DNA from: Clostridiales bacterium | GTDB lineage: Bacteria; Bacillota; Clostridia; Christensenellales; Borkfalkiaceae | Assembly (NCBI GenBank): GCA_021635425.1 | Contig: JAJWOJ010000029.1 | Location: 1-12,294, forward strand | Length of the DNA: 12,294 nucleotides | Direction of reading: 5' to 3' | In this document: positions 1-8,527 of the stretch, piece after piece | How positions within the stretch are numbered: the first letter of the stretch is position 1 | Layout: each line of letters begins with the position of its first letter | Program-made: the position numbers and the translations under genes | Notes under the pieces: model-generated | What the model was told of the DNA's origin: nothing | What the model saw: only the letters and a program-made list of their open reading frames with translations | Databases searched by the model: none

Positions 1-1
1 T

Positions 2-418
2 TATTGTTTTTCCTATAACGGCAGACGTTGGGCACAGAACGAACTGTGCGAAACGCTTATGCTTGCCATAGGCTCGAAGCATTCCGGTTCCGCCGCGAAA
101 AACATCGTCGGGGAGAGATTCGAGCCTGTGACGACAGCGTTTTTCGGAATAAAAGTCGAGGCGTTGATTTGTTACGATAAGTCGCTGAAAAATTATGTTT
201 ACAATAAAATCAGAGCCGTATTCGGCAAGATGATTAGAGGTGGCGCGACATCTTTTTACGAAACCGAAAAGGGCAAAGAGGACTTCGAGTCGGCGGGGAG
301 TTTGTGCCACGCCTGGGCGAGTGCGCCGGCGTATTTATATGTTAAATATTTTACGGAACTATTTATGGCGGACGCCGCCCCATACAAAACAGACGAAAAA
401 CATTCAGGAGTAATATGA
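2..418 (+). CDS. C-terminal part of a GH78-like six-hairpin glycosidase (alpha-L-rhamnosidase family), 5' end outside window
   Basis: The frame is open from base 2 to the TGA at 416-418 and shows 138 residues. The first visible ATG (59) lies inside the conserved domain, so the real start is upstream of the window. The segment GGATSFYETEKG followed by CHAWASAPAYL matches the end of the (alpha/alpha)6 catalytic barrel of GH78-type rhamnosidases, where a G-A-T-[ST]-x-x-E block and an H-A-W-[SA] block are hallmarks; the Glu in the first block is a likely active-site acid. From family knowledge it would hydrolyse terminal rhamnosyl or similar sugars from plant or bacterial glycans. No C-terminal anchor is seen. 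Its stop overlaps the next start (ATGA), so the two genes are translationally coupled. The exact GH family and substrate are inferred; another six-hairpin family is possible. Confidence 0.72.
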   Translation, partial: YCFSYNGRRWAQNELCETLMLAIGSKHSGSAAKNIVGERFEPVTTAFFGIKVEALICYDKSLKNYVYNKIRAVFGKMIRGGATSFYETEKGKEDFESAGSLCHAWASAPAYLYVKYFTELFMADAAPYKTDEKHSGVI

Positions 419-3288
419 GCGAAACCATTGCGTTTGCGTTGAGCGAACTTAACAGATATTATAACATACTAACCGCAGATAACGGGCTTATCGCAGAGGC
501 AAAAGTTATTCCGGAAGAATTTTCGGGCGGGTTTGAAAAATACGATCCGTTTTTCGACGACGCGTATACCGTCCGCGCGGAAAGCGGTCGCTTTGAAATA
601 ACCGCGTCCAACGAGAGGTCGGTTCTGCTCGCCGTTTACGGTTTTTTGCGTAAACTCGGCTGCATTTTCACCCGACCGGGCGAGGGCGGCGAAGTTCTGC
701 CCGCCGTAAAAAAGGAGAACTTCTGCGGCGAATTGCGTTTCAAGGCGAAATATCGCCACAGGGGCGTAGCCATAGAGGGGGCGGTCAGTTACGAAAACGT
801 CGCGGTGATGATAGATTATCTGCCTAAAAACGGATATAATTCCTATTTCCTTCAATTCGACAATTCTTACGAGTTCTTCGAAAGGTGGTATCTGCACAAA
901 AGCAACGAAAAACTCGCGCCCGAACCTTTCGATATAAACAAAATTTATCATAAAGTCGTTTCCGAAATCAAAAAGAGAAGCCTCGTTCTTCATTCGGTTG
1001 GTCACGGCTGGACGGCTAAGGCGGTGGGTTGCAGCGTCACCGGTTGGGATAAACATGAATGCGAAAAAGATAACGAACTGCTCGCGCTCGTGAACGGGGA
1101 AAGGAAATATTTCAAGGACGTTCCTTCGAACACGAACCTTTGCTATTCCAACCCCGCCGCGCAGGAAGCGTTCGCGAAGTGCGTTGCGGATTACGCGGAG
1201 AATCACCCCGAAACGGACGTTTTGCACGTCTGGCTTGCGGATGATTGCAAAAATTTCTGCGAGTGCGAAAACTGCAAAGAATTGTTGCCGTCCGATTCTT
1301 ATGTCCTCGTGCTGAACAAAATCGACGAAATGCTCTCCGCACGCAAAATAAAAACCAGAATCGCTTTTCTTGCCTATTGCGAGTTGCTCTGGGCGCCCGT
1401 TAAATACAAAATCGAAAACGAGGACAGATTTATTCTGATGTTTGCGCCGATCACGCGCCCGTTTTCTCAGAATATTTCCGACGAGGCGGAGAACTCGCTT
1501 TACGTCAAAACAGAGGCTTTCGTCCTCAACAAAAGCGCATTTCCGGGCGATCTGACGAGAAATCTCGCCTTTCTGCGCGACTGGAAGAAGGTGTTCAAGG
1601 GCGATAGTTTTATTTTCGATTATCCGCTTATGTGGGAAATAAACAAGGATATTTCCACGCTGCGCCTGCCCGAAATCATCAAAAAAGACGTTGCGGGCTT
1701 TGAAAAACTTGGGCTTAACGGAGAGATAAGTTGCCAACTTCAGAGGGCGTTTTTCCCGCACGGATACAGCCAGACAGTTCTTGGGCTGGAACTTTGCGGA
1801 GAAAAAACCGACAGCGACTTCAAAAAGAGATTTTTCGGCGGAGTTTATGGCGATTTAAGCGAAAAAAGCCTTGTGTTTTTCGAGCAAACCGCAAAAAATC
1901 TGCCTGTGGATTATTTCAGATACGATATCCCGGAAGTGTGTTTCTCCGTTTCGGAGAGCGCGAAAGCCGAGAGTTTGCTCGTAGCGGAATTTTCCACGGA
2001 AATCGCGGAAGAGTTAAAAAAGGCGAAAAAAAGCGAAGAGAAGAGCAATCTTGAAATTCTTGCCGTCTGGCTGAAATACGTCGGGATGCTTTCGGAGGCG
2101 ATCGGGCAAAAAGCGCGCGGCGAAGATTGCGAAGAAAAAAACAGGGAAGTTCTCGATTATCTTAAAAGCAACGAACTTGCCGTTCAGCCTTATTACGACG
2201 TGTTTTACGCGTCCGTCACCGTCGCTTCCATTCTTTCCACGCATTGGGACAGATGTTCGGACGAGAAGTGCGACGAGACCTCTGAACAAAAAATCGGCTT
2301 CGGTAGGCAGATTTCCGAAAGTTTTGTCTCGGGGCGCAACGAGGTGAAACTCAGATACCGCAATATCGTGAGCGGCTCTTACGAATTTTATCTGAAAAAT
2401 GCGGACGGAAGTCACTTTCAACGTTTCGTCGAGGGGATAGATTACGAGATAGATTGCGCAAACGGCACGGTTAAGAGAACTAAAAATTCGGCTTTTCCGA
2501 ATTTTACGAAAAGTCCGTTTTACGGGCTTGAAAAGTTCAATCATAACGATTTCGAGAAGTGGGGCAACAAGGATTACATTATTTACGTCGATTATAAATA
2601 CGATATCGCATCAAACGTTCAGGACGCGCTTATTGCGGAGAATGCGGCGAAAGAAAGCGGCGGCTACGGCGCGCTGAAAGGTTTCATAACCGGTTTGCCG
2701 ACCGACGAACTCAAAATAACGGTGTTCGGCGACAGTATTTCCACCGGTATGGAGGCGAACGGCGAAGGAAACGCTTATTTTTACCGTTTCAGGAAAAAAA
2801 TAATCGATAAATACGGGAAAAAGGTTAAAATAATCAATAAATCGGTTGTCGGCGACAGCACTACGGAGGGACTGAACAGGTTCGAAGCCGCTTTTGCGGA
2901 CGACGATTCCGATTTGGTTATCGTCGCGTTCGGAATGAACGACCAGAATGTTTTCGGCGATTTTCTGCCCGTCACGCCCGAAATTTTCAAGAAAAACCTT
3001 AAATTTATGGGAGAAAAACTTATTGAAAAAGGCAAAAAAGCAGTTTTCGTAACGCCGTGCGTTCCGAACGACAAATGGGTTTATTGCAGCGGGAAAATCG
3101 GAGAATACGCGGATATCGTAAGGCAGACGTCGAAAGATCTTAAATACCCTTATGCCGACGCGAACTTCTTATGGAACGAAAATCTCGCCGCGGGCAAACG
3201 CCCCGAAGATTTGCTCAGCAACGGCATAAACCACCCCGCCGATTACGGACATTATCTTTATTATCTTGCGCTTAAACAGTTGATTTGA
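415..3288 (+). CDS. DUF4838 glycosidase-like protein fused to a C-terminal SGNH/GDSL hydrolase domain
   Basis: 957 residues; the ATG at 415 has AGGAG at 406-410. Residues about 1-95 resemble the non-catalytic N-domain of GH20/GH67 enzymes, with the typical VLLAVYGFLRKLG helix. Residues about 100-480 form a DUF4838 TIM-barrel-like region, with WLADD and a Cys cluster (C278, C282, C284, C287) then PSDSYVLVLNKI, the family signature. A helical stretch to about 610 and a beta-rich module (about 640-745) lead to an SGNH domain: FGDSIS with nucleophile Ser774, Gly813, GMND with Asn842, and NGINHP with His940. The usual DxxH Asp is not in place. No signal peptide or TM is visible, so it is probably cytoplasmic. 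Inference: it removes a sugar or uronic acid and an acyl group from oligosaccharides imported or trimmed together with the coupled GH78-like enzyme. The DUF4838 substrate is unknown. Confidence 0.82.
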   Translation: MSETIAFALSELNRYYNILTADNGLIAEAKVIPEEFSGGFEKYDPFFDDAYTVRAESGRFEITASNERSVLLAVYGFLRKLGCIFTRPGEGGEVLPAVKKENFCGELRFKAKYRHRGVAIEGAVSYENVAVMIDYLPKNGYNSYFLQFDNSYEFFERWYLHKSNEKLAPEPFDINKIYHKVVSEIKKRSLVLHSVGHGWTAKAVGCSVTGWDKHECEKDNELLALVNGERKYFKDVPSNTNLCYSNPAAQEAFAKCVADYAENHPETDVLHVWLADDCKNFCECENCKELLPSDSYVLVLNKIDEMLSARKIKTRIAFLAYCELLWAPVKYKIENEDRFILMFAPITRPFSQNISDEAENSLYVKTEAFVLNKSAFPGDLTRNLAFLRDWKKVFKGDSFIFDYPLMWEINKDISTLRLPEIIKKDVAGFEKLGLNGEISCQLQRAFFPHGYSQTVLGLELCGEKTDSDFKKRFFGGVYGDLSEKSLVFFEQTAKNLPVDYFRYDIPEVCFSVSESAKAESLLVAEFSTEIAEELKKAKKSEEKSNLEILAVWLKYVGMLSEAIGQKARGEDCEEKNREVLDYLKSNELAVQPYYDVFYASVTVASILSTHWDRCSDEKCDETSEQKIGFGRQISESFVSGRNEVKLRYRNIVSGSYEFYLKNADGSHFQRFVEGIDYEIDCANGTVKRTKNSAFPNFTKSPFYGLEKFNHNDFEKWGNKDYIIYVDYKYDIASNVQDALIAENAAKESGGYGALKGFITGLPTDELKITVFGDSISTGMEANGEGNAYFYRFRKKIIDKYGKKVKIINKSVVGDSTTEGLNRFEAAFADDDSDLVIVAFGMNDQNVFGDFLPVTPEIFKKNLKFMGEKLIEKGKKAVFVTPCVPNDKWVYCSGKIGEYADIVRQTSKDLKYPYADANFLWNENLAAGKRPEDLLSNGINHPADYGHYLYYLALKQLI

Positions 3289-3350
3289 TTTTTAAAAAAT
3301 GCCGATTAATCGACCTATAGGCTAATATCCGACATTTAATAGCTAAAAAT

Positions 3351-3386
3351 AAAACAACCGCGGTTTAAAACCGCGGCTGTTTTTTA
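3351..3386. terminator. Bidirectional Rho-independent terminator between convergent genes
   Basis: The arms at 3351-3363 and 3371-3383 share a CCGCGG core, and the TTT and AAA flanking the centre extend the stem inward. One position is an A/C mismatch in the + transcript but a G-U pair in the - transcript. The + transcript ends in six U (3380-3385). The - transcript ends in a U-rich tract (TTGTTTTATTTTTA). It separates the DUF4838 gene from the converging binding-protein gene and probably ends both. Confidence 0.85.
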
Positions 3387-3399
3387 AGTTTGCCGTAAA

Positions 3400-4812
3400 T
3401 TAGCGGATTCTCTCGCTTTTGATGAGTTGACCGTATACTTTCGGTTTGCGTTTGAAGGTTATGCCGTGTTTTTTCAGTATCGAATAAACGGCAAAGAACA
3501 ACAGAACAACGCCGATTATAACAGGAACGGTGATGAGGAACGCCGTGGAAATATCTCCCACTTTAACGTCGCTCCACATTTTGTTCAGGTCTTTAAGTTC
3601 GCCTTTGGAAAGAGTGGTCATCAGAGCGCATCTGTCCACGGTGGTTTTTTCGGGGTATTGAGTGGTTAACTGTCTGCCGATATTTTCCGGCGCGCTGTAC
3701 ACGATGGTTTTTCCGTCTTCGGTTTTATAGTCGTCGGAAATATTGGTAAAGTAGTACGAATAGTCGATTGCATAAGTCAGGCCGTTCTCTTCCGCTTCGG
3801 CGGGGTCGGTGGTGAGTTCGTAAGTGTCGAGCAATCTTTCGAACACTTCGTCGCCGGAAATCGGGCTGACGTAACCGATATAATCCATATTCGAGATAGC
3901 GCATTCGGGGCTTGAAATGAAGTTTACGAAGAACTGAGCGAGTTCCTTGTTCGCTCCCTTGGGCATTACCCACGCGTCGAACCAGATATTGCTCCCCTCC
4001 TTGGGTACGGCGTAATATAACTGCGCGCCGTCGGAATATTCGTCGGCGGTGTCGAGCGTATATGCCGCGTCGCCCGACCAGGCGAAGTTTATCGCTATTT
4101 TGCCGGCAGCCATGTCTTTCTTTCCGCTGTCCACTTCGAAACCGTAAACGTTGTGTTTAAGGTCTTTAAGACTTTCGCTTACGATATCGACCATATTTGT
4201 TTCGGTATCGGGGAAAATCTTTGCAAGTAAGGTCAATTTGTCTGCCGGAAGTCCGAGCGTCACGAATTCTTCGGAAAGGGGAGTGTTCACGTCGTTGAAT
4301 ACCTTGATGATAATTTTCTGATATTCGTGGTGCGTGAGTTCGCCGTACTCCCAAAGCCGTCTTAATCCGAGCAGTTTTTCGCCGTAAACCTTGCCCGCGG
4401 CGAGAGCGTAAGTATCTCTGATGCTGTCCTTTATCGTGCCGAGGTTTTTGTAATACGCCTGCCACGGCAAAGCCCGGGTGTTGGCTTTAACGTATTCTTC
4501 CGGTTCGTTGCCGCTGAGTATGATTTCGCCGTTCTCGATAAGTCCGTTTATGTCGATGTCGGCGTTCGTTTCGGCGAGTTTAACGGGGTTATAAATGAAG
4601 CCCATCGTGCCCCACATATAACACACGGCGTATTCTGCCCACTTTTTCACGCTGCCCGAGACGTAGTTTTCTTCCTCTTTGGAATTGAACAGATCTTTGA
4701 TGAAGCCGGACGCGTATCCGTTGTAGTTGTCCACCTTGTCGTAGTCGAAGCATAAAAGTATACGTTTTCTGAAGTTTCCAAAGTTTTTGTAACCGTATCC
4801 TATGCCAGTCAA
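3400..4812 (-). pseudogene. 5'-truncated spermidine/putrescine-type ABC substrate-binding protein (PotD family) with C-terminal TM anchor
   Basis: The open frame gives 470 residues if read from a TTG at 4812; an in-frame stop lies at 4846-4848. Residues 65-71 (YMWGTMG), 245-250 (WSGDAA) and 270-287 (PKEGSN, then WFDAWVMPKGA) are hallmarks of PotD-like solute-binding proteins. A TM helix at about 424-446, followed by a basic tail, is the membrane anchor of the clostridial long form. The protein begins at the family's FDYDKV-DNY position, so the lipoprotein or signal segment and most of the first alpha/beta lobe (roughly 100 residues, from family recall) are missing. I could not find them in the other two frames upstream. 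No permease or ATPase gene is adjacent. As it stands the product would not be exported or fold, so it is probably a relic. A frameshift near 4770 cannot be excluded. Confidence 0.68.
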
Positions 4813-4915
4813 GAATAATACGAACCTCGGTCTTGCGGCGTGTTTTCAGACTAATACATTGTTCCGCAAGTGTCATATACGGGTGTATTCTTTAAAACTG
4901 AAAAGACTTTCGATT

Positions 4916-4953
4916 AAAAGCATTATGTCTGAGTAAAAGCATAATGTCTGAGT
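4916..4953. repeat. Two tandem 19-bp direct repeats
   Basis: Unit 1 is 4916-4934 and unit 2 is 4935-4953; they differ at one base (CATTATG versus CATAATG). A third AAAAGgc begins at 4954 and then diverges. They lie about 100 bp upstream of the point where the binding-protein frame begins, within DNA with no gene. Confidence 0.85.
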
Positions 4954-5013
4954 AAAAGGCTGAAACGAGTGTCAACCGCAATGCAGGCATATAAAACTTG
5001 CAAATATTCGCGC

Positions 5014-5042
5014 AAAAAGGCTATCCGTCGGGATAGCCTTTT
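5014..5042 (-). terminator. Rho-independent terminator of the ABC transporter gene
   Basis: A perfect 12-bp stem (5015-5026 with 5031-5042, core GGCTATCC/GGATAGCC) with a 4-nt loop. On the - strand it is followed by five U, about 50 bp past the stop of the transporter gene. The TTTTA on the other side could give weaker termination in the + direction. Confidence 0.88.
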
Positions 5043-5094
5043 ACTTATGCGCTTTGCGTTATTTTATTAAGATTGTGGTTCGTTTTGAATAACA

Positions 5095-7650
5095 TTATTC
5101 CGAGCGGAGGGCTATTACGGGGTCCTTTTTGCTGGCGAGGCGCGAGGGAATAAGCCCTGCAATAAGCGTTAAAAGCATTGAAATAGCTATGAGAATGAGT
5201 CCGCCTTGCCACGGAAGCGCGGCTACGTTTTTAATGCCCGCGAGCGAGTGGATCAGAAGACTTATCGGTATGTCCAGAAGAGCGGTTACGCCTATTCCGA
5301 TAACGCCCGCCGTGAAGCCGATAATCAGCGTTTCGGCGTTGAACACTCTTGAAACGTCGCGTTTCGAGGCTCCCAAAGCCCTTAAAACGCCTATTTCTTT
5401 TATTCTTTCAAGAACGGAAATATAGGTTATTATTCCTATCATTATGGACGAAACTATGAGCGAAACGGACACGAATCCGATAAGGACGTATGACACGGCG
5501 TTGATTATGGTCGTTACGGAGGAGAGCATTACGCCGATATAATCGGTGTATTGAATCTGCTGTTCGTCGTCTGCGGAAGCGTTATATGTTTTTATAAGCT
5601 CCTCGACGTAATCTTTATTTTCGAACGTGGAAGCGTAAATACTTATGCTTGCGGGATTGTCCTTGTCGGCATAGCCCACTTTTTTGAGAATGTTTTCGTA
5701 AGTTCCCGAAAGAAATACCGCGCCGTCCAACGCGCTGTGGGTTTTGTCCGCGAGCTGTTTTTTAACTACGCCCGCGTTTTCCATATCCCGCATCAAGGCT
5801 TCGGTTAAACCGTAACCGTAAGCGAGGCTGCCTTGTATCGACGTTGCCGAAGCGCCTTGTTTCGGGCGGATAACCCCCGCAATCTTTACCGTTCTTCCGT
5901 GTTCTTTTGCCGATTTTTCAAGCGCGGCTTCGTCGGCTGTCTGTTTGAAATAACCGTTCGATTGTTCTTCGTAAGTAAAGGGAGTTGTTAAAAACGTGTA
6001 GGTAAGCCCTACGAAATCCTTTGTCGTGTAGGTTTTTTCGTTTTTATCCGGTTCGGGAACAACGGGCGAACCGTCCTCGTTGAAAGTGAATTGTTTTCTT
6101 AAACCGAGAGCCGTTAAGACGTAATCGGGAATTTCGTTGTACGAGTTAACGACGAGCAGCACTTCGTTTTCGCTCCCGAAGTTTATCCAGTTTCCGTCGA
6201 TGAGGTCGTATTGGTTTCTGATAAGCTCCTCGCTGTTTATTGTTTCCGACCATATCGGGAAGTATAAATCGGCAATTTCCGTCGTTGCGAACGGATTGGA
6301 CGTCGCGTTTCCGAAAACTTCGACCATGGCTTCGATAGGGCTTTTCAACCTCGTAAAGTCCTTGCCTGTTACCGCGTCTTTGCCGTAAACGGTGAAACTT
6401 ACGTCGTATGTATACTGAACGGCGGTTATTTTGCTCTTGTCGTATTCGCCTTTGTCGAGATAATCTTTAAAGCTCCGGACGTCGTTTTCCCTGTTGTCTT
6501 TGACGAATTGATTAAATAAATCGGTTATCGATTCGTTTACCGTAATTTTATCCGTAGACGGATATCTTTCGCCTTTATCGTCTTTTTTGCCGTCTCCCGT
6601 CATTCCTTTCATTACCGAAGAGTAATCGGCATGTTGGCGCGTTATCGTGACGGGGTAGTTGGAAAGCGCGTCGCGCTGAACGTCGTAGATATAATTCTGA
6701 AATCCGTTAGAGAGCGAAAGAACGAGCGCGATGCCTATAATTCCGATGCTTCCCGCAAAGGAAACGAGGATCGTTCTCGCTTTTTTGGTAAGCATGTTTT
6801 TGAAGCTTAAACTAAGCGCGGTGAAAAAACTCATCGAGGTTTTCGGCTTTTTGCCGTCATTTGCCTCCGGGCTTTTCTTATTTGCGTTTTTTTCGGTTTT
6901 TTTAGCGCGTTTTTTGTCCGTGTTTTCGTTACACGTCGGAAACGCCGTTCTTTCGGCGGCGGCTTCTTCTTCGGTTACAGGCATACTGTCGGAAACGAGT
7001 TCGCCGTCTAAAAGACGAATGATTCTCGACGAATATTTTTCGGCAAGCTCCGGGTTGTGTGTAACCATAACGATAAGCCTTTCCGAGGAAATTTCCTTCA
7101 GCAGCTCCATTATCTGAACGCTCGTTTTAGAATCGAGCGCGCCCGTCGGCTCGTCGGCGAGGATAATTTCGGGGTCGTTGACGATGGCGCGGGCAATTGC
7201 CACTCTTTGCATCTGTCCGCCCGAAAGCTGGTTGGGGCGGACGTTGAGTTTATTGCCGAGCCCCACCTTTTCGAGAGCTTTTTTAGCGCGTTCGCGCCGT
7301 TTTTCCGCGGGGATTCCCGCAAGAGTCAGGGCAAGCTCAACGTTTTCTATAACCGTCTGATGAGGAATGAGGTTGTAGCTCTGAAATACGAAACCTATCG
7401 AATGATTACGGTAAACGTCCCAGTCCTTATCGGTATAAAGCTTCGTGCTTTTGCCTTTGATGACGAGATCGCCCGAAGTGTAGCGGTCAAGCCCGCCGAT
7501 GATGTTCAAAAGCGTGGTTTTTCCGCAACCCGAAGGACCGAGAACGGAAACGAACTCGCTTTTTCTGAACGTGACGTCTATGCCTTTCAATGCCTTTACC
7601 GTTTCGTCCTGAGTGTAATATTCTTTAACAATTCCGTGAAGTTCCAGCAT
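5095..7650 (-). CDS. MacB-like ABC transporter: ATPase and FtsX-type permease in one chain
   Basis: 851 residues. ATPase domain 1-220: Walker A GPSGCGKTT (38-46), Q-loop Q90, signature LSGGQ (142-146), Walker B IILADEP with Glu167, H-loop His198, all intact. A Lys-rich acidic/basic linker (about 225-275) leads to TM1 (about 293-314), a large extracytoplasmic domain (about 315-715), and three TMs (about 720-745, 772-795, 816-836). The ERIKEIGVLRALGAS loop (748-762) is diagnostic of FtsX/MacB permeases. Such proteins work as dimers by mechanotransmission, exporting or extracting peptides and drugs at the membrane. The ATG at 7650 has only a weak GGGGAT upstream. It is transcribed divergently from a two-component system 202 bp away that very likely controls it. 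The substrate is inferred to be a membrane-active compound such as an antimicrobial peptide; lipoprotein handling is an alternative. The extracytoplasmic domain is larger than the usual MacB core. Confidence 0.9.
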   Translation of the reverse strand: MLELHGIVKEYYTQDETVKALKGIDVTFRKSEFVSVLGPSGCGKTTLLNIIGGLDRYTSGDLVIKGKSTKLYTDKDWDVYRNHSIGFVFQSYNLIPHQTVIENVELALTLAGIPAEKRRERAKKALEKVGLGNKLNVRPNQLSGGQMQRVAIARAIVNDPEIILADEPTGALDSKTSVQIMELLKEISSERLIVMVTHNPELAEKYSSRIIRLLDGELVSDSMPVTEEEAAAERTAFPTCNENTDKKRAKKTEKNANKKSPEANDGKKPKTSMSFFTALSLSFKNMLTKKARTILVSFAGSIGIIGIALVLSLSNGFQNYIYDVQRDALSNYPVTITRQHADYSSVMKGMTGDGKKDDKGERYPSTDKITVNESITDLFNQFVKDNRENDVRSFKDYLDKGEYDKSKITAVQYTYDVSFTVYGKDAVTGKDFTRLKSPIEAMVEVFGNATSNPFATTEIADLYFPIWSETINSEELIRNQYDLIDGNWINFGSENEVLLVVNSYNEIPDYVLTALGLRKQFTFNEDGSPVVPEPDKNEKTYTTKDFVGLTYTFLTTPFTYEEQSNGYFKQTADEAALEKSAKEHGRTVKIAGVIRPKQGASATSIQGSLAYGYGLTEALMRDMENAGVVKKQLADKTHSALDGAVFLSGTYENILKKVGYADKDNPASISIYASTFENKDYVEELIKTYNASADDEQQIQYTDYIGVMLSSVTTIINAVSYVLIGFVSVSLIVSSIMIGIITYISVLERIKEIGVLRALGASKRDVSRVFNAETLIIGFTAGVIGIGVTALLDIPISLLIHSLAGIKNVAALPWQGGLILIAISMLLTLIAGLIPSRLASKKDPVIALRSE

Positions 7651-7852
7651 AAAAACAATCCCCGAATCTTTTAATGGGTAGAGTTTATCATGAAAAAATA
7701 TAATAGTAAATCAAAACCCGAGCCTGACGAGGTATTTTATTCAGGTTTCATCGATTTAATTTCCTTTTCACAAAAACGCTTTTGTTTTTTTGCCGTTTGT
7801 GCTACAATATACTCAGGTTATTTCGGATAGCTGAATCCGGAGGAGGGGTAAA
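7651..7852. promoter_or_regulatory. Divergent intergenic control region between ABC transporter and two-component genes
   Basis: 202 bp, AT-rich. Toward the + genes there is a convincing extended -10 (see separate entry). Toward the - strand transporter a weaker pair can be read: TTTACT with a 17-bp gap to TAAACT near 7705-7678. A small inverted repeat, CGGAT-6 nt-ATCCG at 7824-7839, abuts the ribosome binding site of the response regulator. If the regulator controls both directions, its binding sites should lie here, but I see no clear direct-repeat OmpR box. Confidence 0.5.
7780..7808 (+). promoter_or_regulatory. Probable sigma-A promoter of the response regulator-kinase operon
   Basis: TACAAT at 7803-7808 is preceded by TGC, giving an extended -10 (TGnTACAAT). 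The -35 is poor (TTTTGT at 7780-7785, 17-bp spacing), as is common with extended -10 promoters. The predicted transcript starts near 7815 and has a leader of about 38 nt. Confidence 0.6.
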
Positions 7853-8527
7853 ATGTTTTCGGTTCTTGTCGTCGAGGACGACGTTCCTGCCAATAAATTG
7901 ATGACGATCGTTCTGAAAAACGGCGGTTATAAACCGATCGCCGCTTTTTCGTCGTCCGAAGCGGTGAGGTTGTTCGAGTCCGAAAAGCCCGACCTCGTCC
8001 TTGCGGACGTAATGCTTCCGGACGTCAGCGGCTTCCGCCTTACGGAAACAATCCGTCGTTTCGACCCGGACGTACCTATAATAATCGTTACCGCAAAACA
8101 GTCTCCGTCGGATAAACATTACGGGTTTATGGTCGGCGCGGACGACTATATGACAAAGCCCGTAGACGAGGAAGAATTGCTTTTAAGAATCAAAGCTTTG
8201 CTCAGAAGATGCAAGTCTCCGTCGGAGCAAAAACTGCGGTTTAACGACTTATCGCTGGACTTTTCAAAGATGATGGCAACCGTCGACGGCACCCCCGTAG
8301 ACCTTACGCAGAAGGAATTTCTGCTTCTTTTCAAGCTTCTTTCGCAGGTGGGAAAGATATTCACGAGAAACGAACTCATGGAGGAAATCTGGGGTACGAC
8401 GGAGAAGGACGACCACACCTTAAACGTCCATATCAATCGTATCAGAGAGAAACTCGGCGGGGTGAAATCGATAGAGATAAAGTCGATAAGAGGTCTCGGG
8501 TATAAGGCGGTGAAAGTCGATGTCTAA
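7853..8527 (+). CDS. OmpR/PhoB-family response regulator
   Basis: 224 residues with a very strong site GGAGGAGGGG (7839-7848) before the ATG. The receiver domain (1-118) has acidic pair D9/D10, phosphoacceptor Asp52 (ADVMLPDVSG), Thr80 and Lys102 (TKP). The C-terminal winged-helix domain (about 127-222) has the LTQKEFLLL and HINRIREKLG helices and the SIRGLGYK wing. It should dimerise on phosphorylation by the kinase encoded next, which overlaps it by 8 bp, and bind DNA near the divergent transporter promoter. All key residues are present; length is normal for the family. The regulated compound or gene set is inferred from position only. Confidence 0.95.
   Translation: MFSVLVVEDDVPANKLMTIVLKNGGYKPIAAFSSSEAVRLFESEKPDLVLADVMLPDVSGFRLTETIRRFDPDVPIIIVTAKQSPSDKHYGFMVGADDYMTKPVDEEELLLRIKALLRRCKSPSEQKLRFNDLSLDFSKMMATVDGTPVDLTQKEFLLLFKLLSQVGKIFTRNELMEEIWGTTEKDDHTLNVHINRIREKLGGVKSIEIKSIRGLGYKAVKVDV

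Larger units (their letters stand above)
4813..5094. other. Non-coding spacer upstream of the truncated binding-protein gene
   Basis: 282 bp without a supportable gene. It holds the 19-bp tandem duplication (4916-4953) and the terminator of the ABC transporter gene (5014-5042). The six-frame reading gives only short frames with no recognisable similarity. No convincing promoter for the truncated gene is seen on the - strand: a TTGACA is present at 4971-4976 (read on -), but no good -10 box stands at proper distance. Confidence 0.6.

Noticed and set aside
469..1761. 430-codon open frame on the - strand
   Set aside because: It is the antisense shadow of the DUF4838 gene. It has no recognisable domain, is basic/aromatic-rich as shadows are, and the + strand frame has clear family motifs and a ribosome binding site.
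4589..4876. - strand frame beginning with an ATG just upstream of the truncated binding protein
   Set aside because: I tested it as the missing N-terminus in a shifted frame. A short stretch (DWHRIRLQKL) vaguely resembles the SDYMIxxL region, but nothing upstream matches and a stop precedes it, so the match is too weak.
4960..5000. Promoter on the - strand (TTGACA at 4971-4976) for the truncated binding protein
   Set aside because: No acceptable -10 hexamer at 15-19 bp; one perfect -35 alone is not enough.
7057..7674. 205-codon + strand frame
   Set aside because: Antisense to the ATPase domain of the ABC transporter, whose Walker motifs are intact on the - strand.
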